Source: an uncultured Collinsella sp.
GTDB taxonomy: Bacteria > Actinomycetota > Coriobacteriia > Coriobacteriales > Coriobacteriaceae
Direction of reading: 5' to 3'
Assembly (NCBI GenBank): GCA_902475375.1
Contig: CABRZC010000002.1
Coordinates: 1-64,000 of the forward strand
DNA length: 64,000 nt
The position numbers and the translations under genes were made by a program. The notes under the pieces were generated by a model. The model ran no database searches. It was not told the DNA's origin and saw only the letters and a list, made by a program, of their open reading frames with translations. Below, in pieces: positions 9,801-19,362 of the stretch. Each line of letters begins with the position of its first letter. The first letter of the stretch is position 1.

Positions 9801-12800
9801 GCTTAATGGCAACAGCCGTATTGGCGGCGCCATCGGCTATGTGGGCAATTATGTCTCGACATTCAACGTTACGGGCCTTGAGGTCAGCGGAAAAATCGAG
9901 ACCGGCAATTGCACCAGCGGCAAGATTGCCCAGGTCGGCGGTCTTATCGGCTGCATCGCACAGAGCACCTATGGGGCTGATGGGGCAATAGCCAACTCGG
10001 CCAAAAAGGACGTTAACATTACGGGCCTTTCGTTCAACTCGTTCAAGATGGGAGTCGGAAAGAACGGCGATAAGCTCAATGGCGTGGGCGGTCTCTTGGG
10101 TTATAGCTGGGGCAACGCGGTCGTAACTATCGGAGATGACAACATTAACAAGAGTGAAAACTCCTATGCTTTGAAAACGACCAACGCTTCTATAATCGCG
10201 ACTGTGGATGATTCCAAGGAGCTTGGCGGCCTTGTATACGCAGCCAGCGGTCACTGGATTATCAACAACTACGCCATCGATCTCTCGGGCACAAAGATTA
10301 ATGCAGGCGCCGCTCAGACGCTCGGCGTTCTAGTTTGCCGCGGCTGCAAGGTGGATGATAAGACGACATATGGCGTCGAGAGCTACCTAGGCCTGTACTT
10401 GGAGGACAGGGCTTATTGGGATACCGCCTATAGGGTGCCCACCGGCGAGGGGGCCATCGTTGCGTCGGGCGTAACGTCCTTCGATGAATGGGTTGGCAGC
10501 GGTGTAAAACCAAACAACGGCAGCAAGCTCATGGACGCCGACTGGAACACGGTCGTTTCGCTACACACACAGAAAAACAAGCTGGACATGGACGGCGATT
10601 CCACAAAAGACAACAGCTACCATAATCGCTCGTCTTTCGGTCGAAGCCAGAATACGAACGGCAATACCCGCTACTTCTACAACCTCGACATAGCCTCTAA
10701 GAATTGTGAAGGCGGCTTTAGTGGCAGTCAAATCGATACAGCGGACAAGCTGCTCTTATGGTCTGCTTTCTGCTATGCTCCCGCCGGTATTCGTTCGACA
10801 ATCGTTCCCGATGGTACGACAGGGCTCGATGATTCCATAACCATAACGGGCACAATCGATTTGGCCGGCTACAGCTACTATCCCACTCAACCGATCGGAG
10901 AGGTGACGGTTAATAATGCGGCCATCACCTTCTACTACTCCAAGATCAAGGCCGAGCAGAATGGCAACAAGCTAAACTCCGATGCCACCCAGCACGAGAA
11001 CATGCACTGCGGTCTTTTTCAAACGGTGGCAGACGGCGATCTCACAGTAAGCAACGTCACTTTGGGTGGTACCGTTGGGCCCGTTATCAATGACGGAAAG
11101 AGCTCTACTGACGCTATTGGCGCGGGCGGAAGCTCATCGGGCGCGCTCGTGTGCCGCTACGTGTATGGGTCCAGCGACGGCAATGGCACCAAGATTAGAA
11201 AGATCTCAATTGATGATCTTACACTCAACAATCTGATTGTCGACGGCGCCAACAGCGCCACGGACGCTAACGCCTATATGCCTCTGCTCATCAACGAGAT
11301 GCAGAAGTACGTGAGCCTGAACGCGAAGAATATCAAGACTACTGGGTACACGAGTGGCACCAAGGCGGCTACGTCGCTGTTCGGAAAGCTTGGTGTAGGC
11401 AGTGAGGCCGATCAGGTGACGGCGAAGTTTGAGCAAATCAGCTTGCCCAGCCAAGAGAACAATACGATCTTCACCCATGCGAGCCTGCTGGAGAGTTTTG
11501 GCTACGGAAGCACGAGCACGGGCTCTGCGGACTACACCTTTACTAAGGCCGATGGCGATGCGGGCAAGGTGACCTACGGATCCGAGATTGATGGGAGTAC
11601 GGAGTACCCGGGCAAGCAGCTTTGGTATTACGACGAAGCGACGTATGGTGCCGTGAGCGGCTATGTGACGGTTGATGGTAAGAAGGACGGTGACGTCAGG
11701 CCTTGGTTCGGTGACTACCTTCCTTATGTTTACAAGGGAAAAGCCGCCGAGGATGGCGTCCAGTATCACGAAATTAAAGTCAACCAGCGCATTCCAAAGC
11801 TGGTAATGGGATGTGGTACCTACGGCGATCCTTATTCCGTCACAAACGCGGCGGAGATGAATGCCATTGCCAACTACATTAATAACATGACGGCGCTTGA
11901 CGGCTGGGAGGTCACCATTGTCGCCGACCAGGGTAGGCTCTGCACTCGCCGCAGCAGCGATCACTCGACCGACAATGAGGTTACGTACGTCTACAAGCAG
12001 GCGAACGGTACCGATAATAAATGGGAGAAGAAGACCGGAGACGCGTCGACCAATTCCCCGCAGACGCTGAGCGACGAAACCATGCACCGCTATATGCAGA
12101 GCGCGTATTACAGCATCGAGCCTACTGAGGGCAATACGATTACTCTCGACGGCGCATCGTTTGGCGGTTTTGGAAATAGGGCCAACCCGTTTAGGGGCGT
12201 CATCGTTGGCAACTTTGGCAGTGATAATAAAAACGCAACCATCAAGATAGAGAATAACGAGGGTTCGCTTCGCGGCCTTATTCCCTATAGTTACGGCAGC
12301 GTGGTGCGCGATCTGAATATTCGCTATGTGAACGCGTCGGCGACTATTACTTATTCTGCCAAGGATGCCGACGGCGTTCCGACGGCGTTTTTCGGTGGCG
12401 TTGTCGGCTGCATCCTTGGTGGCGATAACATTATCGATGGCGTGGTCGTTAATGGGACGACGGCCGAAAACCCTACAACGGGATTTACCGTCACGGGCGG
12501 TGGCGACAAGCCGCATCTTGTTCCCATTGGTGGCTACGTCGGTGCCATTGCGGGTGGCGGCGTGATTTTCCGCAATATGGACAAAAGCGGAAAATCTTCC
12601 TGGCGTGCTGGAACTGGTGACAAATCTCGTGGTCTGGGAAAGGGCAACTTTGATCTCTACAACAATCCCTACGTCGGTCGCGTGATTGATGGCTATGCCT
12701 TTAGCGAGGGCTGTAAGGTTGAAAACGGTAACGCTAACTACCAGATTAACGAGCTCACAAAAAAAAGAACCCCCTGTGTCACCACCACGGGCACCGACAA

Positions 12801-15800
12801 CAAGTACCTCGGCACTAACGCCGAGGCTCCTGTGACCATGGTGAAAAACGCCCAGGGCCTTTTGGTGCTCTCGGCCATCATCAGCTCGGGTGCGGGTGCT
12901 GGCGCGGCACATACCAACTACTCCAATAATGGCGTGTTCCGCGGTTCCAAGGCTTACTGGGGCAGCGATTCGCAAGACCCGGCGATATGCGGCTACCTGT
13001 TTGGCAACAAGGAATATGGCAAGGTACGGAATGCTAACTACGCAAATGTGGGCAAGCCTGAGAGTGCTGCCGGCGATTTCGAAATCGCCAAAAACGACGA
13101 CCAGAAGGCCCCCGGCAAGCAGGGGTGGCACGGCCCGCTCGACCATGATGACGATGTAAATTCGCCCTACCTGGTGGCGTCCTACGCTGCCGACTACCAA
13201 ACGGGCTATGTGTGCGCGTCGAAATCGATCGGCATGAGCTTGGAGTTCAAGCAGGGCGACACCTACGATATGACCGACTACGGCACGGGGTACGTGGGCC
13301 TAAACGGCCGCTACTATTCCAATGCCTGCAATTCGAACCAGCCGGGCACCGACCGCGACCGTATTACGCCGCACGTAGCCACGATCGACGGTAACGGCGC
13401 CACCATCACGGTGGGTACCGAAGGCACCGTCTACGGCGTCGTCGAATACGCCGACGACGACTATAAGGTCTCGGGCGTGGGTGGTCTATTCAGCACCGTG
13501 ATGTTCACCTCCACCAATGTGGGGCAGAGCGTCACCGCGAACGACGGCGCGCAGGTCAAAGACCTCACCTTTAGCAACTGCAACGTAGCGCTCACCTATA
13601 TCGACACCAACGGCGAAGCCAAACCAGGAGAGGCGCCGAACGACCTTACCGGTGCCGGCCTTTTGGCGGGTGCAACGGCCAACTACGACGACGGCACGTG
13701 CGGCATCTACCGCAACGTGCAGATGAAGAACTGCACCGTGTCGGGCGCAAAGAGCGTAGGAGGGCTTCTTGGCAGCTCGGGCCGCGCCAGACGAACTACG
13801 AGCGAAGACAGAGCCTATATGGTCGAGTTCGGGGACGGGTGGGGCCCCGCGTATCTCTATGACTGCTCATACACTGGCCTTAACGTCACGGGCGAGAAGA
13901 ATGTCGGTGGCTATGTGGGTACGGTCGCCTCGGCGTGCGGTGTGTGGACAACCGCAGGCACAGGGGTGAGCGAAAGGACTGTTGGCAAAAACTCGACCAT
14001 AACTGCCACAGGGACAGTGCCCTACGTGGGCGGCGTGCTCGGCTATGTCGAAAGAAGCGATATCTCGGTCAACACCAACATCGGCACCACCACAGCGGCC
14101 CAGTCGTCATGCACGGCGGTCATCTCTGGGGTAAACGTGCTAGCCACCGGGTCGAACTCCGATGACCATATGGGCGCCGGCGGCGTGGTCGGACGCGCCC
14201 GTGGCGGCGTTATTTCTATGAGCAACGTGCGCATTGATGGCGGAAACGGCACCGAGAACGCCGTCATCGGCGATAAGGCCGGAACGAACAATAGCATCTA
14301 CAATGCGGGCGGCCTGATTGGTGAGGTTACGAGTAGCGGTAGCCCCAACAAGTACTGGTTCGACGACTGCAGTGTCAAGAATGTCAGCATCGCCGGCACC
14401 GGCAAATGCTCGGGCGGGCTTATCGGCTACTTCTTCAGCAATGTGAATATAGCCTGCAACAACATCGCGATCGAGAACGCTACGATTAAGGGTAACTGGA
14501 GCGGCGGTCTGCTGGGCGCGAATAACGCGAGTAACAGCGGATCCGTCGTCATCGACGTTACCAACACAAAGGTATCCAACACCACGTTTAGCGAAAGGTC
14601 CAACGGCGGCATTATGGGCGACGGGCGCGGCCAGTTCCATCTGTTAAACGTGCTCATGGACAGCAATAGCTACAATGCGGGCAAAACCCAGGGCGTACTC
14701 TTGGGCGAGGTTGACACGGGGGATGGTAAGTACAGCCTTTCCGCAGCGGGCGTGGAAGTAAAGCCCGGTAGTGGCAAGACCACGAGCGACCTGCCGCCGA
14801 TGGTTTACACGACCAATACGAATACGGCTGCTGTTAACGAGAAAACTTATATTGCCTTCGGCGACTACAACGGCACGGCTGCCGCGCCCAACGAGAACAA
14901 AACGCTTTACGGCGCAGGCGATACTGCTACCACGGCAACGAGTCCGTACGTGACCACGAGGCCCGTGAGCACGATGGCGGTGCGTGCCTCCGACGGCGAC
15001 ACCACCGACCGCTACCTGTTTGGCGACGGCGCCGCCATTGACACCGCGACGACCATCCAAAGCCAAGCGGGTGCCCGCGTTCCCGGCCGCTACACCTACA
15101 CCAACATCGCCGGCATCAATGATGCCGGCGCATACCAAAACACGAGCACCTATAGCGCGGACAGCTCGCGTAGCACCTATAACGCTAACAACATTACTTC
15201 GGACAAGAAGGCCAAAACTGACTTCCCCGTGCTCGTGATTCCGGGCAACGATACCACGACGGTGGAGAGCTACCTGAACATCGTGACCAATGGCGGCTTC
15301 TCCGATGCCTGCCGCCTCAACGGCAGCACCGCGCATGTGACCGCCACCGCCGAGGTCTTCTCGCTCGCCGATAACGGCACCTTCGTCAAGGACGTAGCCG
15401 CCTCGCAAGCGCCCACGCTCAAGGTGCTCAACAATGGCACGAGCTCTATGGCATTCCGCGCGAGCACCGACTGGGACAATGAGCAGGGGCGCTTCACGCT
15501 GCTTACGGTCACCTTTAGCGAGGCCGGCCAGAGCTATCGTGTACAGGTACCCATCATCGTCAAGCGCATGCTCGAGATCGACTTTACCGCCACCTACTCC
15601 GAAGGTGCGAACTTCAAGGCTGCCGACTATGCGACAAAATACGACAAGCACGTACTTGTGAGCAGCGGCGACACCATGACCGGCTACCTTACCTGGACCT
15701 ATGGCAGCGCTCGGGGCAAGCCGGTCGATTACGGCTGGAACACGCTGCTCGAAGCCGGCGGCTCTATGGGTCCGCTCAACAAGAGCATTACCTTCGGTGC

Positions 15801-17580
15801 CACGCTGCCCGAGGGTACACAGCTCACACTCGTGGACACGGCCAACAACAGCCGCGAATATCACTACACGGTGGGCACGGGCGGCGCGACGTCAGTCAAG
15901 CTCACCGAGTTTGTGGACGCTGGCAACAAGGCTTACTACACCGAACCGTGGCTGAGCGAAATCGTGGGCGTGAAGGCCGATGAGGCCAAGGAGGACAAGG
16001 ACGGCGCTTGGGTCAAGCTCGCCGATGACGAGGTCAAGGACAAGAGCCAGGCCGAACTCGCGAAGATGGCTGGCGCCAAGGTCGATGGCGCGTACTACCG
16101 CGCGCGCACTTCTTCCGACGCGACGGGCACGTTCTATACCCTCTCCGTTGATAAGGAAGAGCCCAAGAGCGAAAACTTCTACTTGGTGGTGCGCACGCCG
16201 GCGGGGTCCGTGGGCGTCAACGGCTACACCGCCACCACGGTGGACACGAGCCTCAACGAGCACATCAACTACCTGCTGCGAGGCAAGAAAGCAGCCGACG
16301 GCAAGGCTGCCGAGGATGGGCACCAGAATACGCCCTCGACCTATAGCGTGGCATCAAACTACACGCACAGCCTCGTTGACAACAAGCGTAACCTCGTCGA
16401 CAACAGGGACAGCATCAACCGGATGGAGCTCAAGGAAGCCACCTATTCGCTTTCCATGAACGTGAGCGACACCGTGACGTTTGACTCGAGCCAGCAATAC
16501 ACGAGCTCTGACGCGCTGTATTATCAGCTCGATTCGTCGCTTGTCACCTATCACGACGGCGTCATCGCGGGCTCGGTAGGATACCCCACGGGCACGCAGG
16601 GCACGTATGAGTTCTACGTTAAGGTGGGTGATAACTACTACACCTGGGGCGGGTCGGGTTGGAATCTGGCCGGCACGAAGGAGACCCCAGTGGTGTCGGG
16701 CCTTAGTTGGACTGCGAACGGTGGCGACATGTCACTGGTGCTTGCCGATGCTGAGGGTAATCCCATCGACATGTCGGGCCTGCGCGAGATCGCCAAGAAC
16801 CATGTCAACGCCTTCACCGTTACCATGAGGGCCGCGCTCACCATGACGGAGCCTGCCTGCCAGGCGGGTATCGTGGCCTCGCAGAACAGCGGCACCGACC
16901 GCTACACCAAACCCAACTACCGCGCGTACCTTTCCACGCATGCCGACACGCTCAGCACCAGTAGCAACTCGGCATACAACGATGGCGGCGCCGGCTACTA
17001 CCGTATGGATGTGGGCTCATCGACCATCGCGCTCGAGGCGTCTAAGAAATCCCAGTTGGGCATCAACATCGATGACCTCAAGTCCGCTGACGGCGAGATC
17101 GCTCTGGTGGGTACCTACGACCTGAGCAAGCTCACGGGCGCCGAGGCCATGATCTCCAATGCCAGCACGGTGACCTATACGTTGAGCTTGCAGCGCCGGG
17201 GTAAAGACGACTATGCTCCGGTCGGCGATATCTCAAAGTACATTACGGTGTTCGGTAGCGACAAGCTGGGCGCGGGCTCGTTGAGTGGCAGCAGCTACGT
17301 TTTTACCGACACCAAGGCTGGCGACACGTTTGCCACGCGTGACGGTAACAGCCTTGCCTTTAAGCATGCCTTCCGCGTTAAGGTGAACACCGATGTTGAG
17401 ACGGCTGGTCAGACCTATGCCAACTATCGTCTGGTGCTAACGGCCAATATGTCCGATAACGGTGTAATAAAGGACACGCCAGTCAATGTCAGCAACCTCG
17501 GAGGCTATAAGAACTCCGACTACGTGACGTACACGCTGTCGCGCATCAACACCAAGGGCATTCCCCACGGGTCCAACTAG
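6868..17580 (+). CDS. Giant secreted GLUG/beta-helix-like surface protein (3570 aa)
   Basis: Signal peptide of about 29 residues with predicted cleavage at VFA-QE. An acidic, Thr/Asp/Glu-rich linker follows (about residues 50-150). A very long central part is built from imperfect repeats of the GGLIG / GGLVG / GGVVG type (for example GGLIGEAGEGAAVT, GGLIGKATRLT, GGLVGYLGEGGG), separated by beta-strand segments, the pattern of GLUG repeats and right-handed beta-helices. From about residue 2750 the repeats give way to folded-looking domains. The C-terminus ends TLSRINTKGIPHGSN with no LPXTG motif, hydrophobic helix or positive tail, so no wall anchor is visible. RBS GAGGTAGG supports the start. 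It is the last gene of the operon with the three membrane-anchored proteins, which may hold it at the surface. Likely an adhesin or matrix protein; ligand unknown. Confidence 0.85.
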   Translation: MRTAKRITTACLTAIMIFQALAPSTEVFAQELDAVMEASVSAARAAGNTARSVQDAVATALQDADQATSDDVATTPGADAGATEGGDGSTNAGESQDSTTDGTTNGDTPTEGDASQDDAAADEGAADGEQADDADADAADQANTAPTIATVEDLRHALGDGNVITDDLGAVTAITFGSNADLIAISNTDPAIYQNASIYKTGLSGVDFDVCSAQAVGDLGNLAFQGFGSDAHPFKGTLDLGGRSLTANKTLFNNIELNDNNGTVKLTWKGTDAQPIVAAKVTGAGKTLSAAITVDKPESGDTSVVKLTSPLVGEVTGELTLDATYSTSANSPLAIGMQSSTGNLGLLANTLTAGASLTIAGLNGLPKSFNGTPTIDATGAGANAGGLIGEAGEGAAVTLASNVDVSALSVAGNNAAGGLIGKATRLTLAVDTDNSGKDASGKDISIKPAHSVGSSSAGTYAGGLIGDASFASDFTIENGTFDFGEGVALSVANTTAAPSVGGLFGVLDISNGDVTVNGGLYKSTLQNGADNSNNNGVRGNYGGLVGKLWGQKYGDALHAFTVKGGAEVSFGVGSNGKLAYAGGLVGYLGEGGGSDNVSAVVISGAAVTCATSGYASNNGKYGGAVGVVDTKNVLEVRGLTVKTASGATIGGTNGGFAGVVGSSWLGIVKFSGITDLSDAAFVENDHTAQLIYENFNSLIFAAGSGSDRGATVGGTTEWQYKRPSKPVKIDDIYSYGQVIRLGDSFITLNPTTHELTLPAPLELTNGVYALASLEDFAKLAITWQTNGYYSMVEGVTENNLNGLKSSTITVNGTIDLKGTGLTGFTQDRANDSQVFSGTLNGGGTIKLAVGEPYGMRGNAPLGADDISAGNGKIYRHGRLGLFAAINGAAANSETVSNVTIAGSMRFDNGSAIEAGSLAGAIAGGLTLSGATCETNIACDDTFTNDVNIGGIAGSVSAASTVTFRDSSKAQASITATKTLNGNSRIGGAIGYVGNYVSTFNVTGLEVSGKIETGNCTSGKIAQVGGLIGCIAQSTYGADGAIANSAKKDVNITGLSFNSFKMGVGKNGDKLNGVGGLLGYSWGNAVVTIGDDNINKSENSYALKTTNASIIATVDDSKELGGLVYAASGHWIINNYAIDLSGTKINAGAAQTLGVLVCRGCKVDDKTTYGVESYLGLYLEDRAYWDTAYRVPTGEGAIVASGVTSFDEWVGSGVKPNNGSKLMDADWNTVVSLHTQKNKLDMDGDSTKDNSYHNRSSFGRSQNTNGNTRYFYNLDIASKNCEGGFSGSQIDTADKLLLWSAFCYAPAGIRSTIVPDGTTGLDDSITITGTIDLAGYSYYPTQPIGEVTVNNAAITFYYSKIKAEQNGNKLNSDATQHENMHCGLFQTVADGDLTVSNVTLGGTVGPVINDGKSSTDAIGAGGSSSGALVCRYVYGSSDGNGTKIRKISIDDLTLNNLIVDGANSATDANAYMPLLINEMQKYVSLNAKNIKTTGYTSGTKAATSLFGKLGVGSEADQVTAKFEQISLPSQENNTIFTHASLLESFGYGSTSTGSADYTFTKADGDAGKVTYGSEIDGSTEYPGKQLWYYDEATYGAVSGYVTVDGKKDGDVRPWFGDYLPYVYKGKAAEDGVQYHEIKVNQRIPKLVMGCGTYGDPYSVTNAAEMNAIANYINNMTALDGWEVTIVADQGRLCTRRSSDHSTDNEVTYVYKQANGTDNKWEKKTGDASTNSPQTLSDETMHRYMQSAYYSIEPTEGNTITLDGASFGGFGNRANPFRGVIVGNFGSDNKNATIKIENNEGSLRGLIPYSYGSVVRDLNIRYVNASATITYSAKDADGVPTAFFGGVVGCILGGDNIIDGVVVNGTTAENPTTGFTVTGGGDKPHLVPIGGYVGAIAGGGVIFRNMDKSGKSSWRAGTGDKSRGLGKGNFDLYNNPYVGRVIDGYAFSEGCKVENGNANYQINELTKKRTPCVTTTGTDNKYLGTNAEAPVTMVKNAQGLLVLSAIISSGAGAGAAHTNYSNNGVFRGSKAYWGSDSQDPAICGYLFGNKEYGKVRNANYANVGKPESAAGDFEIAKNDDQKAPGKQGWHGPLDHDDDVNSPYLVASYAADYQTGYVCASKSIGMSLEFKQGDTYDMTDYGTGYVGLNGRYYSNACNSNQPGTDRDRITPHVATIDGNGATITVGTEGTVYGVVEYADDDYKVSGVGGLFSTVMFTSTNVGQSVTANDGAQVKDLTFSNCNVALTYIDTNGEAKPGEAPNDLTGAGLLAGATANYDDGTCGIYRNVQMKNCTVSGAKSVGGLLGSSGRARRTTSEDRAYMVEFGDGWGPAYLYDCSYTGLNVTGEKNVGGYVGTVASACGVWTTAGTGVSERTVGKNSTITATGTVPYVGGVLGYVERSDISVNTNIGTTTAAQSSCTAVISGVNVLATGSNSDDHMGAGGVVGRARGGVISMSNVRIDGGNGTENAVIGDKAGTNNSIYNAGGLIGEVTSSGSPNKYWFDDCSVKNVSIAGTGKCSGGLIGYFFSNVNIACNNIAIENATIKGNWSGGLLGANNASNSGSVVIDVTNTKVSNTTFSERSNGGIMGDGRGQFHLLNVLMDSNSYNAGKTQGVLLGEVDTGDGKYSLSAAGVEVKPGSGKTTSDLPPMVYTTNTNTAAVNEKTYIAFGDYNGTAAAPNENKTLYGAGDTATTATSPYVTTRPVSTMAVRASDGDTTDRYLFGDGAAIDTATTIQSQAGARVPGRYTYTNIAGINDAGAYQNTSTYSADSSRSTYNANNITSDKKAKTDFPVLVIPGNDTTTVESYLNIVTNGGFSDACRLNGSTAHVTATAEVFSLADNGTFVKDVAASQAPTLKVLNNGTSSMAFRASTDWDNEQGRFTLLTVTFSEAGQSYRVQVPIIVKRMLEIDFTATYSEGANFKAADYATKYDKHVLVSSGDTMTGYLTWTYGSARGKPVDYGWNTLLEAGGSMGPLNKSITFGATLPEGTQLTLVDTANNSREYHYTVGTGGATSVKLTEFVDAGNKAYYTEPWLSEIVGVKADEAKEDKDGAWVKLADDEVKDKSQAELAKMAGAKVDGAYYRARTSSDATGTFYTLSVDKEEPKSENFYLVVRTPAGSVGVNGYTATTVDTSLNEHINYLLRGKKAADGKAAEDGHQNTPSTYSVASNYTHSLVDNKRNLVDNRDSINRMELKEATYSLSMNVSDTVTFDSSQQYTSSDALYYQLDSSLVTYHDGVIAGSVGYPTGTQGTYEFYVKVGDNYYTWGGSGWNLAGTKETPVVSGLSWTANGGDMSLVLADAEGNPIDMSGLREIAKNHVNAFTVTMRAALTMTEPACQAGIVASQNSGTDRYTKPNYRAYLSTHADTLSTSSNSAYNDGGAGYYRMDVGSSTIALEASKKSQLGINIDDLKSADGEIALVGTYDLSKLTGAEAMISNASTVTYTLSLQRRGKDDYAPVGDISKYITVFGSDKLGAGSLSGSSYVFTDTKAGDTFATRDGNSLAFKHAFRVKVNTDVETAGQTYANYRLVLTANMSDNGVIKDTPVNVSNLGGYKNSDYVTYTLSRINTKGIPHGSN

Positions 17581-17586
17581 CCACGC

Positions 17587-17622
17587 AAAGAGGCGGCAAC
17601 CACCCAGTTGCCGCCTCTTTTC
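17587..17622 (+). terminator. Terminator after the giant surface protein
   Basis: A 14-bp stem (AAAGAGGCGGCAAC at 17587-17600 with its complement at 17607-17620) has a 6-nt loop and ends in TTTT. Confidence 0.9.
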
Positions 17623-17653
17623 CTGCTCGCTCGGACTGCCGCTGCTTCAGCTT

Positions 17654-17756
17654 CCCAACCGTCTTTCCAACTTTCCACTTAACTTACCACCTAAGGTGGA
17701 AAGCTGGAAAGTTAAGTGGAAAGCTGGTAAGTTAGGTGGAAAGTTGGAAAGTTGGG
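17654..17756. repeat. Upstream 20-bp repeat array with inverted half
   Basis: Three tandem 20-bp units of the form GTGGAAAGCTGGAAAGTTAA start at 17697, 17717 and 17737 and end against the RBS of the AlbA_2 gene. About one and a half units lie inverted at 17654-17690, so CTTTCCACTTAACTT pairs with AAGTTAAGTGGAAAG. The same arrangement occurs downstream of the gene. It probably contains the promoter/operator region. Confidence 0.85.
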
Positions 17757-17765
17757 AGGTTCGGC

Positions 17766-19235
17766 ATGAATGAGGAGTGGTTGGCGCAGGTCATCCATCA
17801 TCTGCGGACAATAGGAAACGACACCCAGCAGTACGAAGTAAAAGAGGCCAAGGGCGCGCTCCCCAAAAGCATCGTCGAGACGCTTTCGGCATTTTCCAAC
17901 GCGCAGGGCGGCTTTATCATCCTCGGCATTTCCGAAAAGAACGGGTTTATGCCCGTCGAGGGTTTTGATGCCCGCAAGATGCAAGACGCCCTCTCTTCTG
18001 CATGTGAAAAGCTGACGCCCGTTGTGAGGCCGGATATCCAAGTGCTCCCCTTCGAGGGTAAGCTGGTGCTTTGCGCGCGCATCAAAGAAATGCATCCACG
18101 CGATAAACCCTGCTATATTGCGGCACGCGGAATGTACGATTCGTCCTTTATCCGTACGGGCGACGGCGACCGGCGCATGACTCCCTACGAAATCGATCGC
18201 TTTATGGAGGAGCATGTTCAGCCTACATACGACGACGAGCCGGTCGAAGGTGCCACGCTCGATGACCTTGACGCCGATCTTTTGCAAGGGTTTATAAAAC
18301 GCCAGCGCGAGCTACACCCTAGGCTTTTGGGCACCAGAAGCGACGATGAGATTCTCCTTGACCTGCATGTGACCAAAAGGGTGGACGACGCAATCGTGCC
18401 GACGCTTGCTGCAATTGTCGCGATGGGACGGTTTCCGCAAAAGTTCTTCCCACGTCTCAATGTGACCTTTACGGCGTACCCCGGGACCACAAAAACGCAG
18501 CGAGTAAGTGATAACAAGCGTTTTGTGGATTCTCAGACCATTTTGGGTCCGATCCCTTTCATGATTGAGGACGTGCTTGCCGCCGTTGCGAGAAACACCC
18601 GAAACGCAGCGGTTATCGAGGGCGCGTTCCGGAAAGATGTGCCCGATTATCCGCCCGTGGCGCTGCGCGAGGCGGTGGCGAACGCGCTCATGCACCGCGA
18701 CTACTCTTCCGCCGCGCGCGGCTCACAAGTGCAGGTCAACCTGTATATCGACCGCGTCGAGATTCTCAATCCCGGCGGGCTGTACGGCGACGTAACGATC
18801 GATTCGCTGGGAGTTTCTGGGGTTTCGTCATCCAGAAACCAGTTCCTTTCAAATATCCTCGAGACCACGCCGTACCCAGACGGTGGCTACGTGGTCGAAA
18901 ATCGCGGCACTGGTTATCAGGAGATAGGTGAGCAGCTCGAGCGGGCAAACATGTTGCCGCCCGAACCAAAGAACTCGACAGTTTCTTTTTCGTTGACGTT
19001 CGATAAGCGAAAGATAATGCGGGCGGAACAGGTGACGTCTGTGGGGCATGTGGACGAGGCAATCTTGGATTACCTGGCAACACATTCTTCGGCTTCGACC
19101 AAAGAGCTCACCGACGCTTCGGGTTTGAGCAGGAGCGCCGTTTCCAACCACATAAAAGGCTTGATTGGTGCGGGCAAGATTGAGGCGATGGAGCCTCCGC
19201 GCAGCCCGCGACAACGGTATCGACTCGCGAAGTAG
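17766..19235 (+). CDS. AlbA_2 domain ATP-binding transcriptional regulator-like protein
   Basis: 489 residues from the ATG at 17766, placed 5 bp after GGGAGG; an ATG at 17736 lies inside the repeat array. The N-terminal AlbA_2 (schlafen-like, divergent AAA_4) domain shows QQYEVKEAKGALPKSIVETLSAFSNAQGGFIILGI. A middle GHKL ATPase-like region has VALREAVANALMHRDYS and EILNPGGLYG. The last 70 residues form a winged helix (STKELTDASGLSRSAVSNHIKGLIGAGKIE). This is the usual architecture of putative regulators often annotated as ATP-dependent DNA helicase RecG-related or divergent AAA-4 proteins; their real function is poorly known. It stands alone, between two almost identical repeat arrays lying as direct repeats, which are good candidates for its own binding sites. 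Confidence 0.85.
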   Translation: MNEEWLAQVIHHLRTIGNDTQQYEVKEAKGALPKSIVETLSAFSNAQGGFIILGISEKNGFMPVEGFDARKMQDALSSACEKLTPVVRPDIQVLPFEGKLVLCARIKEMHPRDKPCYIAARGMYDSSFIRTGDGDRRMTPYEIDRFMEEHVQPTYDDEPVEGATLDDLDADLLQGFIKRQRELHPRLLGTRSDDEILLDLHVTKRVDDAIVPTLAAIVAMGRFPQKFFPRLNVTFTAYPGTTKTQRVSDNKRFVDSQTILGPIPFMIEDVLAAVARNTRNAAVIEGAFRKDVPDYPPVALREAVANALMHRDYSSAARGSQVQVNLYIDRVEILNPGGLYGDVTIDSLGVSGVSSSRNQFLSNILETTPYPDGGYVVENRGTGYQEIGEQLERANMLPPEPKNSTVSFSLTFDKRKIMRAEQVTSVGHVDEAILDYLATHSSASTKELTDASGLSRSAVSNHIKGLIGAGKIEAMEPPRSPRQRYRLAK

Positions 19236-19261
19236 GGCTGTCCGTCGCCCATGCTTCGGTC

Positions 19262-19362
19262 TCCCAACTTCTTTCCAGCTTTCCACTTAACTTACCACTT
19301 AAGGTGGAAAGCTGGAAAGTTAAGTGGAAAGTTGGGAAGCAAGTGGAAAGCTGACATGTTAG
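19262..19362. repeat. Downstream copy of the 20-bp repeat array
   Basis: This repeats the layout of 17654-17756 in the same orientation: CTTTCCACTTAACTTACCAC, then AAGGTGGAAAGCTGGAAAG and further GTGGAAAG units starting at 19304, 19324 and 19343. It lacks an open reading frame. The remaining stretch 19363-19617 is AT-rich compared with its surroundings and shows nothing else recognised, apart from a possible -10 (TACTAT) around 19570. Confidence 0.8.
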
